DNA from: Gammaproteobacteria bacterium | Lineage (GTDB): Bacteria; Pseudomonadota; Gammaproteobacteria; Ga0077536 | Length of the DNA stretch: 64,000 bases | Reading direction: 5' to 3' | NCBI GenBank assembly: GCA_024234975.1 | Contig: JACKNH010000014.1 | Span: 22,663-86,662, forward strand | In this document: positions 17,604 to 26,033 of the stretch, one piece after another | Position numbering within the stretch: position 1 is the stretch's first letter | Layout of the letters: every line of letters begins with the position of its first letter | The notes under the pieces: generated by a model | Database searches by the model: none | The model's input: the letters and a program-made list of their open reading frames with translations, nothing else | Told to the model about the DNA's origin: nothing | Program-made: the position numbers and the translations under genes

Positions 17604-17680
17604 GCACCCGTAGCTCAGCTGGATAGAGTACTGCCCTCCGAAGGCAGGGGTCACAGGTTCGAATCCTGTCGGGTGCGCCA
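17604..17680 (+). tRNA. tRNA-Arg(CCG)
   Basis: A 77-nt cloverleaf. The acceptor stem is GCACCCG (17604-17610) with CGGGTGC near the 3' end, then discriminator G and encoded CCA (17678-17680). The anticodon stem is CTGCC/GGCAG with loop CTCCGAA, so the anticodon is CCG (reads CGG). The T-arm has GGTTCGAATCC. The terminal 14 bases are the attachment site of the island that begins here; the tRNA itself is intact. Confidence 0.97.
17667..17680 (+). repeat. attL-like site: left 14-bp direct repeat
   Basis: TGTCGGGTGCGCCA, the 3' end of tRNA-Arg(CCG), including part of the T-stem, the acceptor strand and CCA. An identical copy in the same orientation lies at 34187-34200. Integration into tRNA 3' ends with such a duplication is typical of tyrosine-recombinase islands, and a tyrosine integrase gene sits next to the right copy. 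Confidence 0.93.
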
Positions 17681-17735
17681 GTCAACTGCCTTAGCGTGTT
17701 GTTTTGAAACAAATTTCGGAAGAGTTGTAGAAAGC

Positions 17736-17756
17736 GTTCCTACGATTGACCCCACA
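17736..17756 (+). repeat. Candidate integrase arm-type site, left copy
   Basis: A 21-bp element beginning GTTCC and ending GACCCCACA. A second copy matching at 17 of 21 positions, in the same orientation, is at 34046-34066. Both lie inside the island close to its ends (55 bp from attL and 120 bp from attR), as expected for arm-type binding sites of a tyrosine integrase. The function is inferred from position and repetition. Confidence 0.5.
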
Positions 17757-17832
17757 CAATGTGCGGGCTTTTCCAGCGCATTCTGGGGCTTTCCGGGACG
17801 CTTTCTGGTGCGTGAAGGCAATTTCCGGCGCG

Positions 17833-18606
17833 CTAGTCGTCTCCATTTTGCGCCCGAATCTGGAGTGTGCAGGATACGTTCTTCCCGCTCGAATTCGCAC
17901 GTTTCCTACAATCTTCAATTTTGTCCCGGTTATCGCGCTGCATGTCCGCCGCCGCAACAAGTACTTGCCACGCGAGAGGATCGGCACTCTGCATCATCCT
18001 GCTCCCCGCGTTCCACCGCGACGATTCCCCGAGAGTTCTTTCCGCCATCCATTCTGGCCAATGCCAAGATTCGGGCATGGCGCGGGCGATGGTGCCAGGG
18101 AGGATAGACCACAGCAGGATACCAGCAGCCAACCCCATACCTGCAGAGCGCCAGGTCTGGCGCTTCTGTTCGTCCTCGGCTCGGACACGCCCGATAATTG
18201 CAGCGAGCCGTCCGGTTGCATTGTCCAGATCCTTGCGGCCCTGCCGGAACAGGTCGCTGCTGTCCCGCAGCATGTCGAGTGAGGCACGCTTGATCTGGAC
18301 GGCAATGTCTTCCGGCGTCATTTCGATGGCAGGCTTGTTGCCGATCGTGCTCAACGTCTTGGAGACCTGTGCCAGCTGATCGGCCATCTGGCTGAGCGTG
18401 GCGGTGTAATCCGGGATCACGATGTCGGCGCGTTCCCTGGCCATGTTCTGGACCGTATGGCGCACCATTGCCATTTCGCCTTCGAGACGGACGAAGGCTT
18501 CCGTTGCCGGATCGGTTTCTGTCACAGCATCTGGCTTTGGTGTCGGCGCTGGCGGTTCCTCGACTTCGAGGTTCAGTTGCACTTCTTCGATGTGGTCGTC
18601 TTCCAT
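17833..18606 (-). CDS. DUF6118-like protein downstream of traA
   Basis: A 257-residue protein. An acidic N-terminus (MEDDHIEEVQLNLEVEE) and Pro-rich linker are followed by an alpha-helical, probably coiled-coil region (residues 50-160) and one hydrophobic segment near residue 175 (MGLAAGILLWSILPG); the C-terminus has two Cys. I recognise it as the DUF6118-type protein usually found behind TraA in sphingomonad elements; this is from memory, not a search. ATG 18606 was chosen because AGGAG precedes it by 8 bases and it starts 10 bp after the traA stop; an upstream extension to 18762 would overlap traA. Intact, and probably cotranscribed with traA. Confidence 0.72.
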   Translation of the reverse strand: MEDDHIEEVQLNLEVEEPPAPTPKPDAVTETDPATEAFVRLEGEMAMVRHTVQNMARERADIVIPDYTATLSQMADQLAQVSKTLSTIGNKPAIEMTPEDIAVQIKRASLDMLRDSSDLFRQGRKDLDNATGRLAAIIGRVRAEDEQKRQTWRSAGMGLAAGILLWSILPGTIARAMPESWHWPEWMAERTLGESSRWNAGSRMMQSADPLAWQVLVAAADMQRDNRDKIEDCRKRANSSGKNVSCTLQIRAQNGDD

Positions 18607-18616
18607 GTCGTTTCTC

Positions 18617-21502
18617 CTAAATGCCCATGTCGAAAGCGCGGGTGCGCTCGCGAGAAAGGGTTGCGGTAAGTTCATTGGCGATGCTGCGTTCGGGCTTCGG
18701 ATCGATGCCGAGTTCGCGGGTCTTGCCTCGCAGCAAGCCTTCGACTTGCGGGTCGCGTTCAAGCCCCTTCGCCAGCTCGGTCAGCTTGGCCGAGGCGCGG
18801 GCAGCGCCCGCACGGTCGCCTTGCTGCTCAAGCTGCTTGCGGGCCGCGCTCAACCCCTGCCAGTCGCTGACAAAGCGCTCGGATCGCATCGCGGGGTCGG
18901 TGCGCACAGCGGCTTCGTTCTGCATGGCGCGCATGGTTTCCTGGCTGCGCCCGCCAGCGGCCTCTGCAATCAACTCAGGACGCCGTTCCAGCGCTTTGGC
19001 TAGATCAGTGGCGGCATGGGCCCAGATCGCGTCGAGCGCCTTTCCTGCCTTTTCCAGCGCGTCCTTCTGGTGCGGGAGCACGGGCAAGCCCTGGGCCTGC
19101 ATCGTGCCGATATCGCCGAGCGCACGGGCGTAGCGTTCGACGGCCCGGCGCTGTTCGTTCTGCGTGTTCGTCTGCGCTGGAAGCGACTCAAGCTGGCGGG
19201 CCTGCGGACGGAAGTTTCCGAAGATCGACTTGGCCTTCTCCGGCACCTGCCGAACCATCTCCACGATCCGCTCGCGGAAGCTGATGCCGCGCAGTTCGGC
19301 GAAGGCCTGCTCTGGCTTGTAGTCTGCCGCCATTTCCTTCCCGCGCTCACGGCTCAGGGTGCGGACAAGTTTGGACCGGTCGGCGAAGTCATCACGGGCA
19401 TAATGGAGCGCCAGCCCGTCGCGATGGCGCGACATGGCGACATAGGCGGAATGGCTGTCCATACCCGGTGTGGCGAGCACATGGGCGCGGTCCACCGTCA
19501 TGCCCTGCGCCTTGTGGATCGTGGCCGCATAGCCATGATCGATATGGGCATAGTCTTTCGTGTCGAACGCAACCTCGCGGCCATCATCGGTGCGGACAGC
19601 CATCTTCTGTGCGCTGGCTTTCGCAACCGTGCCAAGTGTCCCGTTCTTTACCCCGAGTCCGCGCTCGTTGCGCAGGAAGATGATGCGGTCGCCCGATGCA
19701 AATTGCCGCTCGCCGCGTGTTGAACTGAAGGTGACATCCGCACCCAGTGCGCCAGCGTCGCGCATCTTTTCCCGCGCCATGCTGTTCAGCGCGCGCACCT
19801 CGTCATTGGTGTGCGTCAGGATAATCCGGCTGTCGCCGGGGCTGGCTTGCCGCTCCTGATTCCAGCGCTCGATCAGTTCTGCCCGTGCGACCTTGCGGGT
19901 GTCGGCGGCATGGACCATGCCTTGTTCTTGATAGGTCCGGATAGCTTCGCCCGTTCGGCCCGTGGCGAGGTGCCTGGTCGCATCCTGCTGCCATGCGGAA
20001 AGCTGGCGGCGAACCTCGCTGATCTCGACGCCGCCGTGGCGTTCGTGGATTGCCCGAAACGCCGCGCCTGCCTCGATTGCCTGAAGCTGCTGCTGGTCGC
20101 CGACCAGGACAAGTTTCGCTCCGGCCTTGGCGGCATGGGTGAGCACGCGCTCCATCTGGCGCGTGCCGACCATGCCCGCTTCGTCGATGACGAGCACATC
20201 TTTGCCAGTGAGCTGTTCGCGCCCCTTGCCCCATTGGTGCTCAAGGCTGGCGATGGTGCGCGATGCGATGCCGGAGCCGTTTTCCAGGCCTTCGGCGGCA
20301 ATGCCTGACAGGGCTGCGCCACGCACGGTGTAGCCCGCGCTTTCCCAAGCCTCGCGCGCTACGCCCAGCATGGCGCTCTTGCCGGTCCCGGCATAGCCGA
20401 CCACGACCGCAAGGCCCTCGTTGTTGGTGACGTGCTCGAAGGCGGATTTTTGTTCGCCTGAGAGGACCAGGCCGCGCTTCGCCGCGCTGGCGAATGCGGC
20501 ATTTCGAAGCACAACTTCGACGCCATATTGTGTGCGCTGCGCCATGATGTCAGCCGCACGATGCAGCCGCTGTTCGGTCTCGATCATCGCGCGTGAAGTG
20601 AACCGGTCCTGCCCGCGTCCGTCCTTACCCAAGGAGATCAAATCGGGCGATGCGCGCACGGCATTGAAGGCCGCGTCGAACTGCTCTTTGCCGTCGCTAT
20701 GCCGGTGAACAAATGCGGCGAGATCGCGCCTGGTGAACGTGGCCTGCTGGTGCGTGATCGCATCCAGTGCCAGCGCGGGATTGGCTATGATCCGCTCGCC
20801 ATTGCGCTGGGCAATTGCACGGTGTTCCTCGATCCGCTCAGCTTCCAGCCCGCGTCCACCGATGCGCGAGGCAGCAGGACCAATCTTGTCCTGCGGTTCA
20901 AGCGCAATGCCTTGCGCTTCCAGGCTGCGGTGATCGATCCGCGCGTCGATGTCGCGTTCCGCCAGCACACGGTTCACATGATCGGCCCAGCGCTCGCGCC
21001 ATCGCTCGATCAGCGCGGTCTTGTTCCAGTCGCGAACCTTTGCGCCAAAGCCGTCTTTCGTGATCTCCCGCATCGTCAGCATGACATGGGCGTGGGGCTT
21101 CGCCTTGCTGGCCTCGCCAATGTCCCAATGGACATTGAGGTCGGCGATCATGCCCTTCTCGACGAACTCGGCTTTCACGAACTCGCGCGCCAGCCTGATG
21201 TTGTCCTTCTTCGTCAGCTCGCGTGGCAGGGCAAACTCGACCTCGCGGGCAAGCTGCGCATCCTTGCGCTTCTCGGCGGCCTCGACCGCGTTCCACAAAG
21301 TGGCCCGGTCCGCGAAGGCTTCGGGCGCGCTTCTGGGCAGCATCACTTCGGAATGAAGAACGCCTGCCTTGTTGGTGAAATCATGGGTTCTGTCGATGCG
21401 TTCATCGTGCAACCGTTCGCCTGCACGATAGGCCGCCGCCGCAACGGCACTACGTCCGCTCGACCTTCCGATGACCTTTGCGCTGAAGTGAAAGATTGCC
21501 AT
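18617..21502 (-). CDS. traA: Ti-type conjugative relaxase-helicase TraA (MobQ)
   Basis: Nicks at oriT and unwinds DNA for transfer. It has 961 residues from ATG 21502, where the canonical MAIFHFSAKVIGRSSG start occurs; eight codons upstream are open but uncharacteristic. The N-terminal MobQ relaxase has AAAAYRAGERL (motif I region) and KPHAHVMLTMREI, the histidine motif that binds the metal. The central SF1 helicase has Walker A GYAGTGKSA (near residue 375), VLVIDEAGMVG and LVGDQQQLQAIEAG. The C-terminus is helical. It is one of the few fully open genes of the island. An oriT-like site lies 30 bp upstream of the start codon. Confidence 0.95.
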   Translation of the reverse strand: MAIFHFSAKVIGRSSGRSAVAAAAYRAGERLHDERIDRTHDFTNKAGVLHSEVMLPRSAPEAFADRATLWNAVEAAEKRKDAQLAREVEFALPRELTKKDNIRLAREFVKAEFVEKGMIADLNVHWDIGEASKAKPHAHVMLTMREITKDGFGAKVRDWNKTALIERWRERWADHVNRVLAERDIDARIDHRSLEAQGIALEPQDKIGPAASRIGGRGLEAERIEEHRAIAQRNGERIIANPALALDAITHQQATFTRRDLAAFVHRHSDGKEQFDAAFNAVRASPDLISLGKDGRGQDRFTSRAMIETEQRLHRAADIMAQRTQYGVEVVLRNAAFASAAKRGLVLSGEQKSAFEHVTNNEGLAVVVGYAGTGKSAMLGVAREAWESAGYTVRGAALSGIAAEGLENGSGIASRTIASLEHQWGKGREQLTGKDVLVIDEAGMVGTRQMERVLTHAAKAGAKLVLVGDQQQLQAIEAGAAFRAIHERHGGVEISEVRRQLSAWQQDATRHLATGRTGEAIRTYQEQGMVHAADTRKVARAELIERWNQERQASPGDSRIILTHTNDEVRALNSMAREKMRDAGALGADVTFSSTRGERQFASGDRIIFLRNERGLGVKNGTLGTVAKASAQKMAVRTDDGREVAFDTKDYAHIDHGYAATIHKAQGMTVDRAHVLATPGMDSHSAYVAMSRHRDGLALHYARDDFADRSKLVRTLSRERGKEMAADYKPEQAFAELRGISFRERIVEMVRQVPEKAKSIFGNFRPQARQLESLPAQTNTQNEQRRAVERYARALGDIGTMQAQGLPVLPHQKDALEKAGKALDAIWAHAATDLAKALERRPELIAEAAGGRSQETMRAMQNEAAVRTDPAMRSERFVSDWQGLSAARKQLEQQGDRAGAARASAKLTELAKGLERDPQVEGLLRGKTRELGIDPKPERSIANELTATLSRERTRAFDMGI

Positions 21503-21531
21503 GTCGGCAATCCAGTTACACCGCAAAGGCT

Positions 21532-21560
21532 ACGTCGGCACGACGTATAAGCGCGCCCTC
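21532..21560. other. Putative oriT core with nic region
   Basis: Between the divergent traA and traC starts lies a perfect inverted repeat ACGTCG-GCA-CGACGT (21532-21546), followed at once by ATAAGCGCGCCCTC (21547-21560). The RSF1010/Ti (MobQ) nic regions are of the form ATAAGTGCGCCCT or ATAATTGCGCCCT beside an inverted repeat, so the match is close in both sequence and arrangement. The location next to a MobQ relaxase gene adds support. Cleavage is not proven. Confidence 0.75.
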
Positions 21561-21675
21561 TCATGATAAAATCCTGATCGGGACTAGGCGGTATCACACT
21601 GTCCCGGCGACCTTACTGCATTGGGAAAGCTCAGAGATTATCATGGCTCCATCACACCAACGATGGAGATATCCC

Positions 21676-22001
21676 ATGCGCAAACCCCGCGATTTTGATT
21701 CGGAACTGAAGGCCCTGGCCGACAAGGCAAAGCAGTTGAAGGAACGCCGCGTGCGCGACCTCGGCGCGCTGGTCACGGCAACCGGAGCCGACACGCTCGA
21801 TGCCGATGTGCTGGCGGCGCGCTGCTCGATGCGGCGGCCAACACCGACAAGGCGACCGGGGAGGGCTGGCGCAAGCGCGGCGCGGCCTTCTTTCAGGGCA
21901 AGTCACGCGACACTGCGAGCGGACCTAGCAAACAGCCGGAAGGCACTCTCCGCTCGACGGCGGCGCGGCATCGGCTTGAGGCAGCAAAGGCACGAACCGA
22001 C
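21676..22001 (+). pseudogene. traC: TraC-like conjugal transfer protein, frameshifted
   Basis: Opens MRKPRDFDSELKALADKAKQ and stays in frame to about 21815 (TGADTLDADVLA). Family-like sequence then continues in another frame (GALLDAAANTDKATGEGW, RKRGAAFFQGKSR). The break is explained by loss of one G from GGCGGGCGCG near 21816-21817. In the restored frame no stop occurs before the traD stop at 22223, so the ancestral gene either ran into traD or lost a short end. TraC-like proteins accompany TraA in Ti-type and sphingomonad systems. Divergent from traA, as usual. Confidence 0.75.
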
Positions 22002-22223
22002 ATGCGCGAATGGCAAATCAAGCGACGCGAGCGCACCCGGCAACTGATCGAGTTGGGCGGCTTGGTAGCGAAGGCCGATCTGGTCGAACTGACCGACGAT
22101 GATCGCGCCGCGCTTTACGGCGCATTCCTCACGGTTGCCGCCAAGCTGCGCGGTGCCGAAGGTGCGCAGGCACTGGTGCTGTTCCGTCGCAAGGGGAAGC
22201 GGGCGTTCGAGGCGGAGCGGTAG
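22002..22223 (+). CDS. traD: TraD-like conjugal transfer protein
   Basis: A 73-residue basic protein with the TraD family pattern RTRQLIELGGLVAKA, LTDDDRAALYGAFL and a C-terminal RRKGKRAFEAE. Ti-type TraD is a small protein next to traC with a supporting role in transfer. ATG 22002 is the first good start in this frame, but family-like residues continue upstream (RHRLEAAKARTD), so translation may begin earlier or the protein may have been fused to TraC. Open reading frame intact from 22002. Confidence 0.65.
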   Translation: MREWQIKRRERTRQLIELGGLVAKADLVELTDDDRAALYGAFLTVAAKLRGAEGAQALVLFRRKGKRAFEAER

Positions 22224-22435
22224 GTTTAACAAATCGAGGAAGCCCGTGGAAGTCGCTTGATATTTACGTTGCTTGCGCATGTCGGTCCTGCAATCCGATA
22301 ACTGGAGATTCGACCCATTCGTCGTTTCCGCAACAGCTACCGCAATTTAAGGCTCTTACACTTGTCCGCCCCTTATTCGCGTTGTGTCATTCGCATGCGC
22401 GTTAGAGCCCAGCACTGCAACCCGAGGGGACTCTG

Positions 22436-23144
22436 ATGCTCAAGACAATCCTGAAGCACACCGCGAGACTCGAGACCCAGCGGGTGACCGGCCACTTGGG
22501 CTGGTTGCGGGTGCAGTTGGCGCAGGAATCGGGATTGCACTCTCGGGCTGGGTTGGCGTGTTGTTCTTCGGTACGCCGCAAGGTCTTTATCCGGTCCTCA
22601 TCGCACCGCTAGAGCATCGGCGGTCCTGGTTTTGCGATACCCGCTAGCCCACTTGCCCAGCCGTGGCCGGTAATCGGTGGAGACCTGCTTTCCGCGATGG
22701 TTGGGCTGGCAGCAGGAATGCTCCCTTGGGAATCCGGTCTTCAGCGCCGCAGCCGGTGTTTGCACTGCAATTGCTGTGATGACGATTGCGCGATGTCTGC
22801 ATCCGCCAGGCGGTGCTTGTGCACTACTGTGTTCGCTGGGTGCGACGGGTGCGGAGGGCAGGATTTCAACTATATGTTACCAATCGCGGCGAACGTCTTG
22901 ATTCTCGTGCTGGTATGTGGCTATACAACAACTTCACTGGGCATCGTTGGCCCCATGTTCAGTATCCAGTGCCGCGGCGGACCATGCCTTTCCCCATCCG
23001 GGAACCTACCGCCGTTCGGATATTGAGGAAGTGCTCAGTGATTGGGACGAAGTTTTGGATATTGATATCGACGATCTGGATGCGGTGTTCCGCGCGGTCG
23101 AGCGGAAGGCGGCAAAGCGCAAGATGTCGGAAAAGGCCAATTAG
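22436..23144 (+). pseudogene. HPP-family integral membrane protein, multiply frameshifted
   Basis: Fragments in different frames reassemble into an HPP protein: LGLVAGAVGAGIGIALSGW (helix 1), FAIPASPLAQPWPVIGGDLL (helix 2 region), the family motif CLHPPGGACALLCSLGA, LPIAANVLILVLV, and a C-terminal TYRRSDIEEVLSDWDEVLDI tail ending at TAG 23144. HPP proteins have been linked to nitrite transport in plastids and cyanobacteria. AGGGGA five bases before ATG 22436 supports the start. At least three frame changes destroy the gene. It fits the nitrogen-oxide theme of the following genes. Confidence 0.75.
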
Positions 23145-23154
23145 TTCACAATTG

Positions 23155-23591
23155 TCAGCGGGTCTGAGCCAGCAACCGTTCCCTGATACTGCTCGGCTTG
23201 CGAGTGATATCGGCGAGAGAAAAGCGATCAAGGTGCGACAGGAAGGCTTCCAGCGCACCGCCCAAAGCTGGCTTCAGGCCGCAAACACCGTCTATCGTGC
23301 AAGCGGTTCCGCCACTCATGCAGGCGACGAACCCGTCGAGGCGCTCGAACTCCCGGAACGACAGAGCCGACATTGATATTCGCCGGATCGCGGGCCAACT
23401 GCATTCCGCCGCTGCGCCCGCGTATCGTCTTCACCAGCCCGCTGGCGTTCAGCTGCTGTGCCACCTTGGCCAGGTGATTGCGGGAAATGCCGTAATGCTC
23501 CCGCCATCCAGTCGACCGAGAGAACCTCTTCCGTCGATGCCAGGGCCATCAGCACGCGCAGGGCATAACCTGTTTTCAGGCTGAGCTGCAT
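23155..23591 (-). pseudogene. nsrR: NsrR-like Rrf2 regulator (copy 1), frameshifted
   Basis: Three fragments reassemble: MQLSLKTGYALRVLMALA (HTH start), KVAQQLNASGLVKTIRGRSGG (recognition and wing), and GFVACMSGGTACTIDGVCGLK with three Cys spaced as in the [Fe-S] cluster ligands of NsrR/IscR-type regulators, then FLSHLDRFSLADITR. NsrR represses NO-response genes until NO damages its cluster. At least two frameshifts inactivate it. It is divergent from the truncated hemoglobin gene, with AT-rich palindromes between them. Confidence 0.78.
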
Positions 23592-23600
23592 AAATCAGGT

Positions 23601-23654
23601 ATATTGAATATTGATTTTATCTTCAAGCGGGTTAAATAGGTATCAGAAAATACC
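23601..23654. promoter_or_regulatory. Palindromes between nsrR-like copy 1 and truncated hemoglobin genes
   Basis: This AT-rich 81-bp gap holds two inverted repeats: ATATT-G-AATAT (23601-23611) and GGTAT-CAGAAA-ATACC (23639-23654). Placed between a divergent Rrf2 regulator gene and its probable target, they are candidate operators. Neither is a close match to the classical NsrR box, so assignment to NsrR is inference. Confidence 0.4.
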
Positions 23655-23672
23655 ACCATATGAGTCGTCACA

Positions 23673-24148
23673 ATGTCCCCATCCGTTGCAGCTGGCAGTG
23701 CCTGCGACCACGCTTTGAAGGCGCGGCAGGCCAAGCGCGCCACTGCTGAAGAAATCGGTATCGATGCGCGCTTCATCTCGGACATGGTGGAGCGATTTTA
23801 TGCCAGCATCCGTGCGGACGAACTGCTCGGCCCGATCTTTGCAGAGCGGGTGGCTGACTGGCTGACCCATCTTGAGCGGATGAAGCAATTCTGGCGCTCA
23901 GTACTGCACAACAGCGGCGAATTCTCCGGCAATCCCATGGTCAAGCACATCGCTATCCCGGTTTGCAGGAGGCGCATTTTAGCCAATGGCTGGAGCTGTT
24001 CTACGCCAATTTGCGCGCCATGGACGCCAGTCCGCAGGCGGCCAGCCTGGTTGGCGGGCGCGCCCGCATGATTGCCGAAAGCCTGCTTACCGGAATCGCC
24101 ATCAATCGCGAAGGCGTTGGTGGAGCCAACCAGGAAGGAACCTGCCCC
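23673..24148 (+). pseudogene. Group 3 truncated hemoglobin-like protein, frameshifted
   Basis: The first frame (ATG 23673) gives IDARFISDMVERFYASIRADELLGPIFAERV and HLERMKQFWRSVLHNSGEFSGNPM, the B-E helix region of a truncated hemoglobin, to about 23958. Loss of one G at 23960-23961 moves the rest (LQEAHFSQWLELF, the proximal-His F helix region, and ASLVGGRARMIAESLLTGI) to another frame. Such globins bind O2 or NO and serve in NO detoxification. The original stop is unclear; the second frame runs on into the next gene. It sits among other NO-stress genes. Confidence 0.8.
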
Positions 24149-24606
24149 ATGTTTGAGAATCCCCAGGATCGCAGTGAATTCACAACTGTCGAAGTCGCTT
24201 CAAGTCTGCTGTCCGAGATTGAAGTTGTGCCGCAAGAGCATGAGGTTGCCCAGCCCGAAGCTCGCGGTTTCTGAGCTGCCCGGCAGAATCTGGCTGGGAA
24301 TGATCCCTGCTATGCGCTTTTTCTCGCCAGTATGCTCGCAGCGCTGGGTTCGAGTGGTAAGGCCATACTCTCGATTTCCGTCTCCATTGTCTATGTGGTG
24401 ATATTTTTGCCGTGGCGCGCACTGTCGTCGTGGCGCAGAACCCCAGCAAGGGCGCATCCCCGCTTGATCGCAATGGTCTCCTGATGACGCATTTCGGACC
24501 GATGGATCGAAAGGCAGTTTACGGCCAAATCTTGTTGTCCTGATGGCGATCGCCTTTTTGGCATGGTGGTTTCGCTGATCATTGTGCTGGCGGGCAATCC
24601 GGCATG
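24149..24606 (+). pseudogene. Remnant of a small membrane protein, family unknown
   Basis: AGGAAGGA precedes ATG 24149, followed by MFENPQDRSEFTTVEVASSLL. The continuation in shifted frames contains hydrophobic stretches: ALFLASMLAALGSSGKAILS, ISVSIVYVVIFLPW and, further on, VVLMAIAFLAWWF and GMVVSLIIVLAGNPA before TGA at 24604-24606. Stops and frame changes break it several times. I do not recognise the family; two or more membrane helices are likely. Position between the hemoglobin and cyclo-ligase genes suggests the same cluster. Confidence 0.4.
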
Positions 24607-24723
24607 AATCAATCGGTATCACTCTGATTTGCGAGCCGACGGGGTAAAGTTCGAAATTCGTACCTCCGCCAACTCCGGCTATGCTTGCGTCCGGCTAACG
24701 GTTCTGGATCACTGGCAAAGCGT

Positions 24724-25413
24724 ATGATGACGGACCAAGACGACGACGATACTCCGCAATTTGCATCCTCGCCGTGCATGTTGCACGAACTGGGCGCGGA
24801 TTTCGCTGCGGAGCCCGCCGAAATGGCTGGTGAACTGACATCGGCAATGCGCGCATGGCGCAAAGTGGAGCGCGAGCGCTTGATCGGCAAGCGTCTCGAA
24901 CTCGAAACGTCACGACGCGCGACGATGGACGCAAGGATCGCGGCGCGAATTGAAACATGTGTCGGCGATGTAGAGGGACTGGTTGTCAGCGCCTATTGGC
25001 CATTTTCGCAACGAGCCGGACCTGAAGCCCCTGCTGAAGGGTTTCGCGGCAAAAGGGGCTCGTACTGCTCTGCCTGTGGTAGTTGCAAACACCAGCCGCT
25101 GGCGTTTCGCGAATGGAAATCAGGCGACAAGCTGGCAAGAGGGTTTGGAACATCCCTATCCTGCAGAAGGTGCCGACGTGGTGCCGGATATCGTGATTGC
25201 GCCGGTCGTAGGCTTCGATCGACATTGTTTCCGGCTTGGTTATGGTGGCGGGATTTTTCGACCGGACGCTGGCCGCCTTGCCGCAAATGCCGAGGCGGAT
25301 CGGGGTAGGGTTATCCCCTTCAGCTGCTGCCTGCTTTCCGTCGCCATATTCACGATATCCTGATGGACATGGTTGTTACGCCCGAAGCCGTTCACACCCC
25401 CACTGTCCGATGA
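24724..25413 (+). pseudogene. 5-formyltetrahydrofolate cyclo-ligase-like protein, frameshifted
   Basis: Reassembled from three frames: AMRAWRKVERERLIGKRLELE at the N-terminus, EGLVVSAYWPF, LKPLLKGFAAKGARTALPVVV, EGADVVPDIVIAPVVGFD, RLGYGGG then GFFDRTLAALPQMPRRIGVG, and MDMVVTPEAVHTPT ending at TGA 25411-25413. These are the hallmark segments of the 5-FTHF cyclo-ligase family, which converts 5-formyl-THF to methenyl-THF with ATP. At least three frameshifts. Why it belongs with NO-stress genes is unknown; thiol and folate stress are possible links. Confidence 0.8.
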
Positions 25414-25444
25414 GCATACGGATCAATCAGAGGTTGGGCGCTAG

Positions 25445-25936
25445 TCAGAGATTGGCCGAGAGCAGAGTGGCCAGGCTGGGAAGACAGGTCTCGCTCTTGG
25501 TATCCGTTCGGGCGCTATTCCTTTGGTCTGGCAAGAAACCATCGCCATCGCTCTCATTCACGATGTCTGCCAGCGTGTATTTGTCGAGCACCGCGACAAA
25601 GGCATTGATCGCTTCCTGCATCGGGCGAGGAAGGTGGCAGGCAGGCGCTATGAGGCAACCGACGCAATCGAGCAGACGCATGTCCGGCTCGGTGTCGGAC
25701 CACCTCGCCAAGGCCGATCTGGGTGGCTGGCCGTGCCAGCAGGACACCCCCGCTGCGTCCACGGATACTGTTCAGATATCCGGCTTTCACCAGGTCATGG
25801 AACGACCTTTACGAGGTGGTTCTGGGAGATATTGAAAGTGCGGGCGATCTTCCGCAATCGGCACGGGGCGCCCATCGTTTACCGCGACATGGAACAGCAC
25901 GCGGAAGGCATAATCGGTGTAGCGGGTCAGCCGCAT
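25445..25936 (-). pseudogene. nsrR: NsrR-like Rrf2 regulator (copy 2), frameshifted
   Basis: From ATG 25936: MRLTRYTDYAFRVLFHVAVND (closely NsrR-like), a shifted segment FNISQNHLVKVVHDLVKAGYL, then SIRGRSGGVLLARP and, in a third frame, DCVGCLIAPACHLP carrying the three cluster Cys in the NsrR arrangement, followed by ALDKYTLADIV-like residues. This is a better NsrR match than copy 1. Two or more frameshifts. An NsrR-box-like palindrome lies 67 bp upstream of its start, facing the adjacent + strand genes. Confidence 0.8.
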
Positions 25937-26002
25937 GGAACTGGTTCCTGATCGTGATCATATCAAGATAATGCTGCTTGCCAGCCGAGCAACTCTTAAT
26001 AC

Positions 26003-26019
26003 ATGTATTAGAAATACAT
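26003..26019. promoter_or_regulatory. NsrR-box-like operator
   Basis: ATGTATTAGAAATACAT, an inverted repeat of ATGTATT and AATACAT with a 3-base centre. The NsrR consensus in beta/gammaproteobacteria has this form (ATGYATTT-N-AAATRCAT). It lies between nsrR-like copy 2 and the start of the DUF1971/norB gene row, 14 bp upstream of ATG 26034. Sequence and position agree; binding is inferred. Confidence 0.65.
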
Positions 26020-26033
26020 TATTGGAGTCGGTC

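Noticed and set aside
17744..17775. Hairpin CCCACACAATGTGCGGG followed by CTTTTC as a terminator
   Set aside because: The stem is imperfect with a very small loop and the T-run is short; it also lies on the wrong strand for the traA operon.
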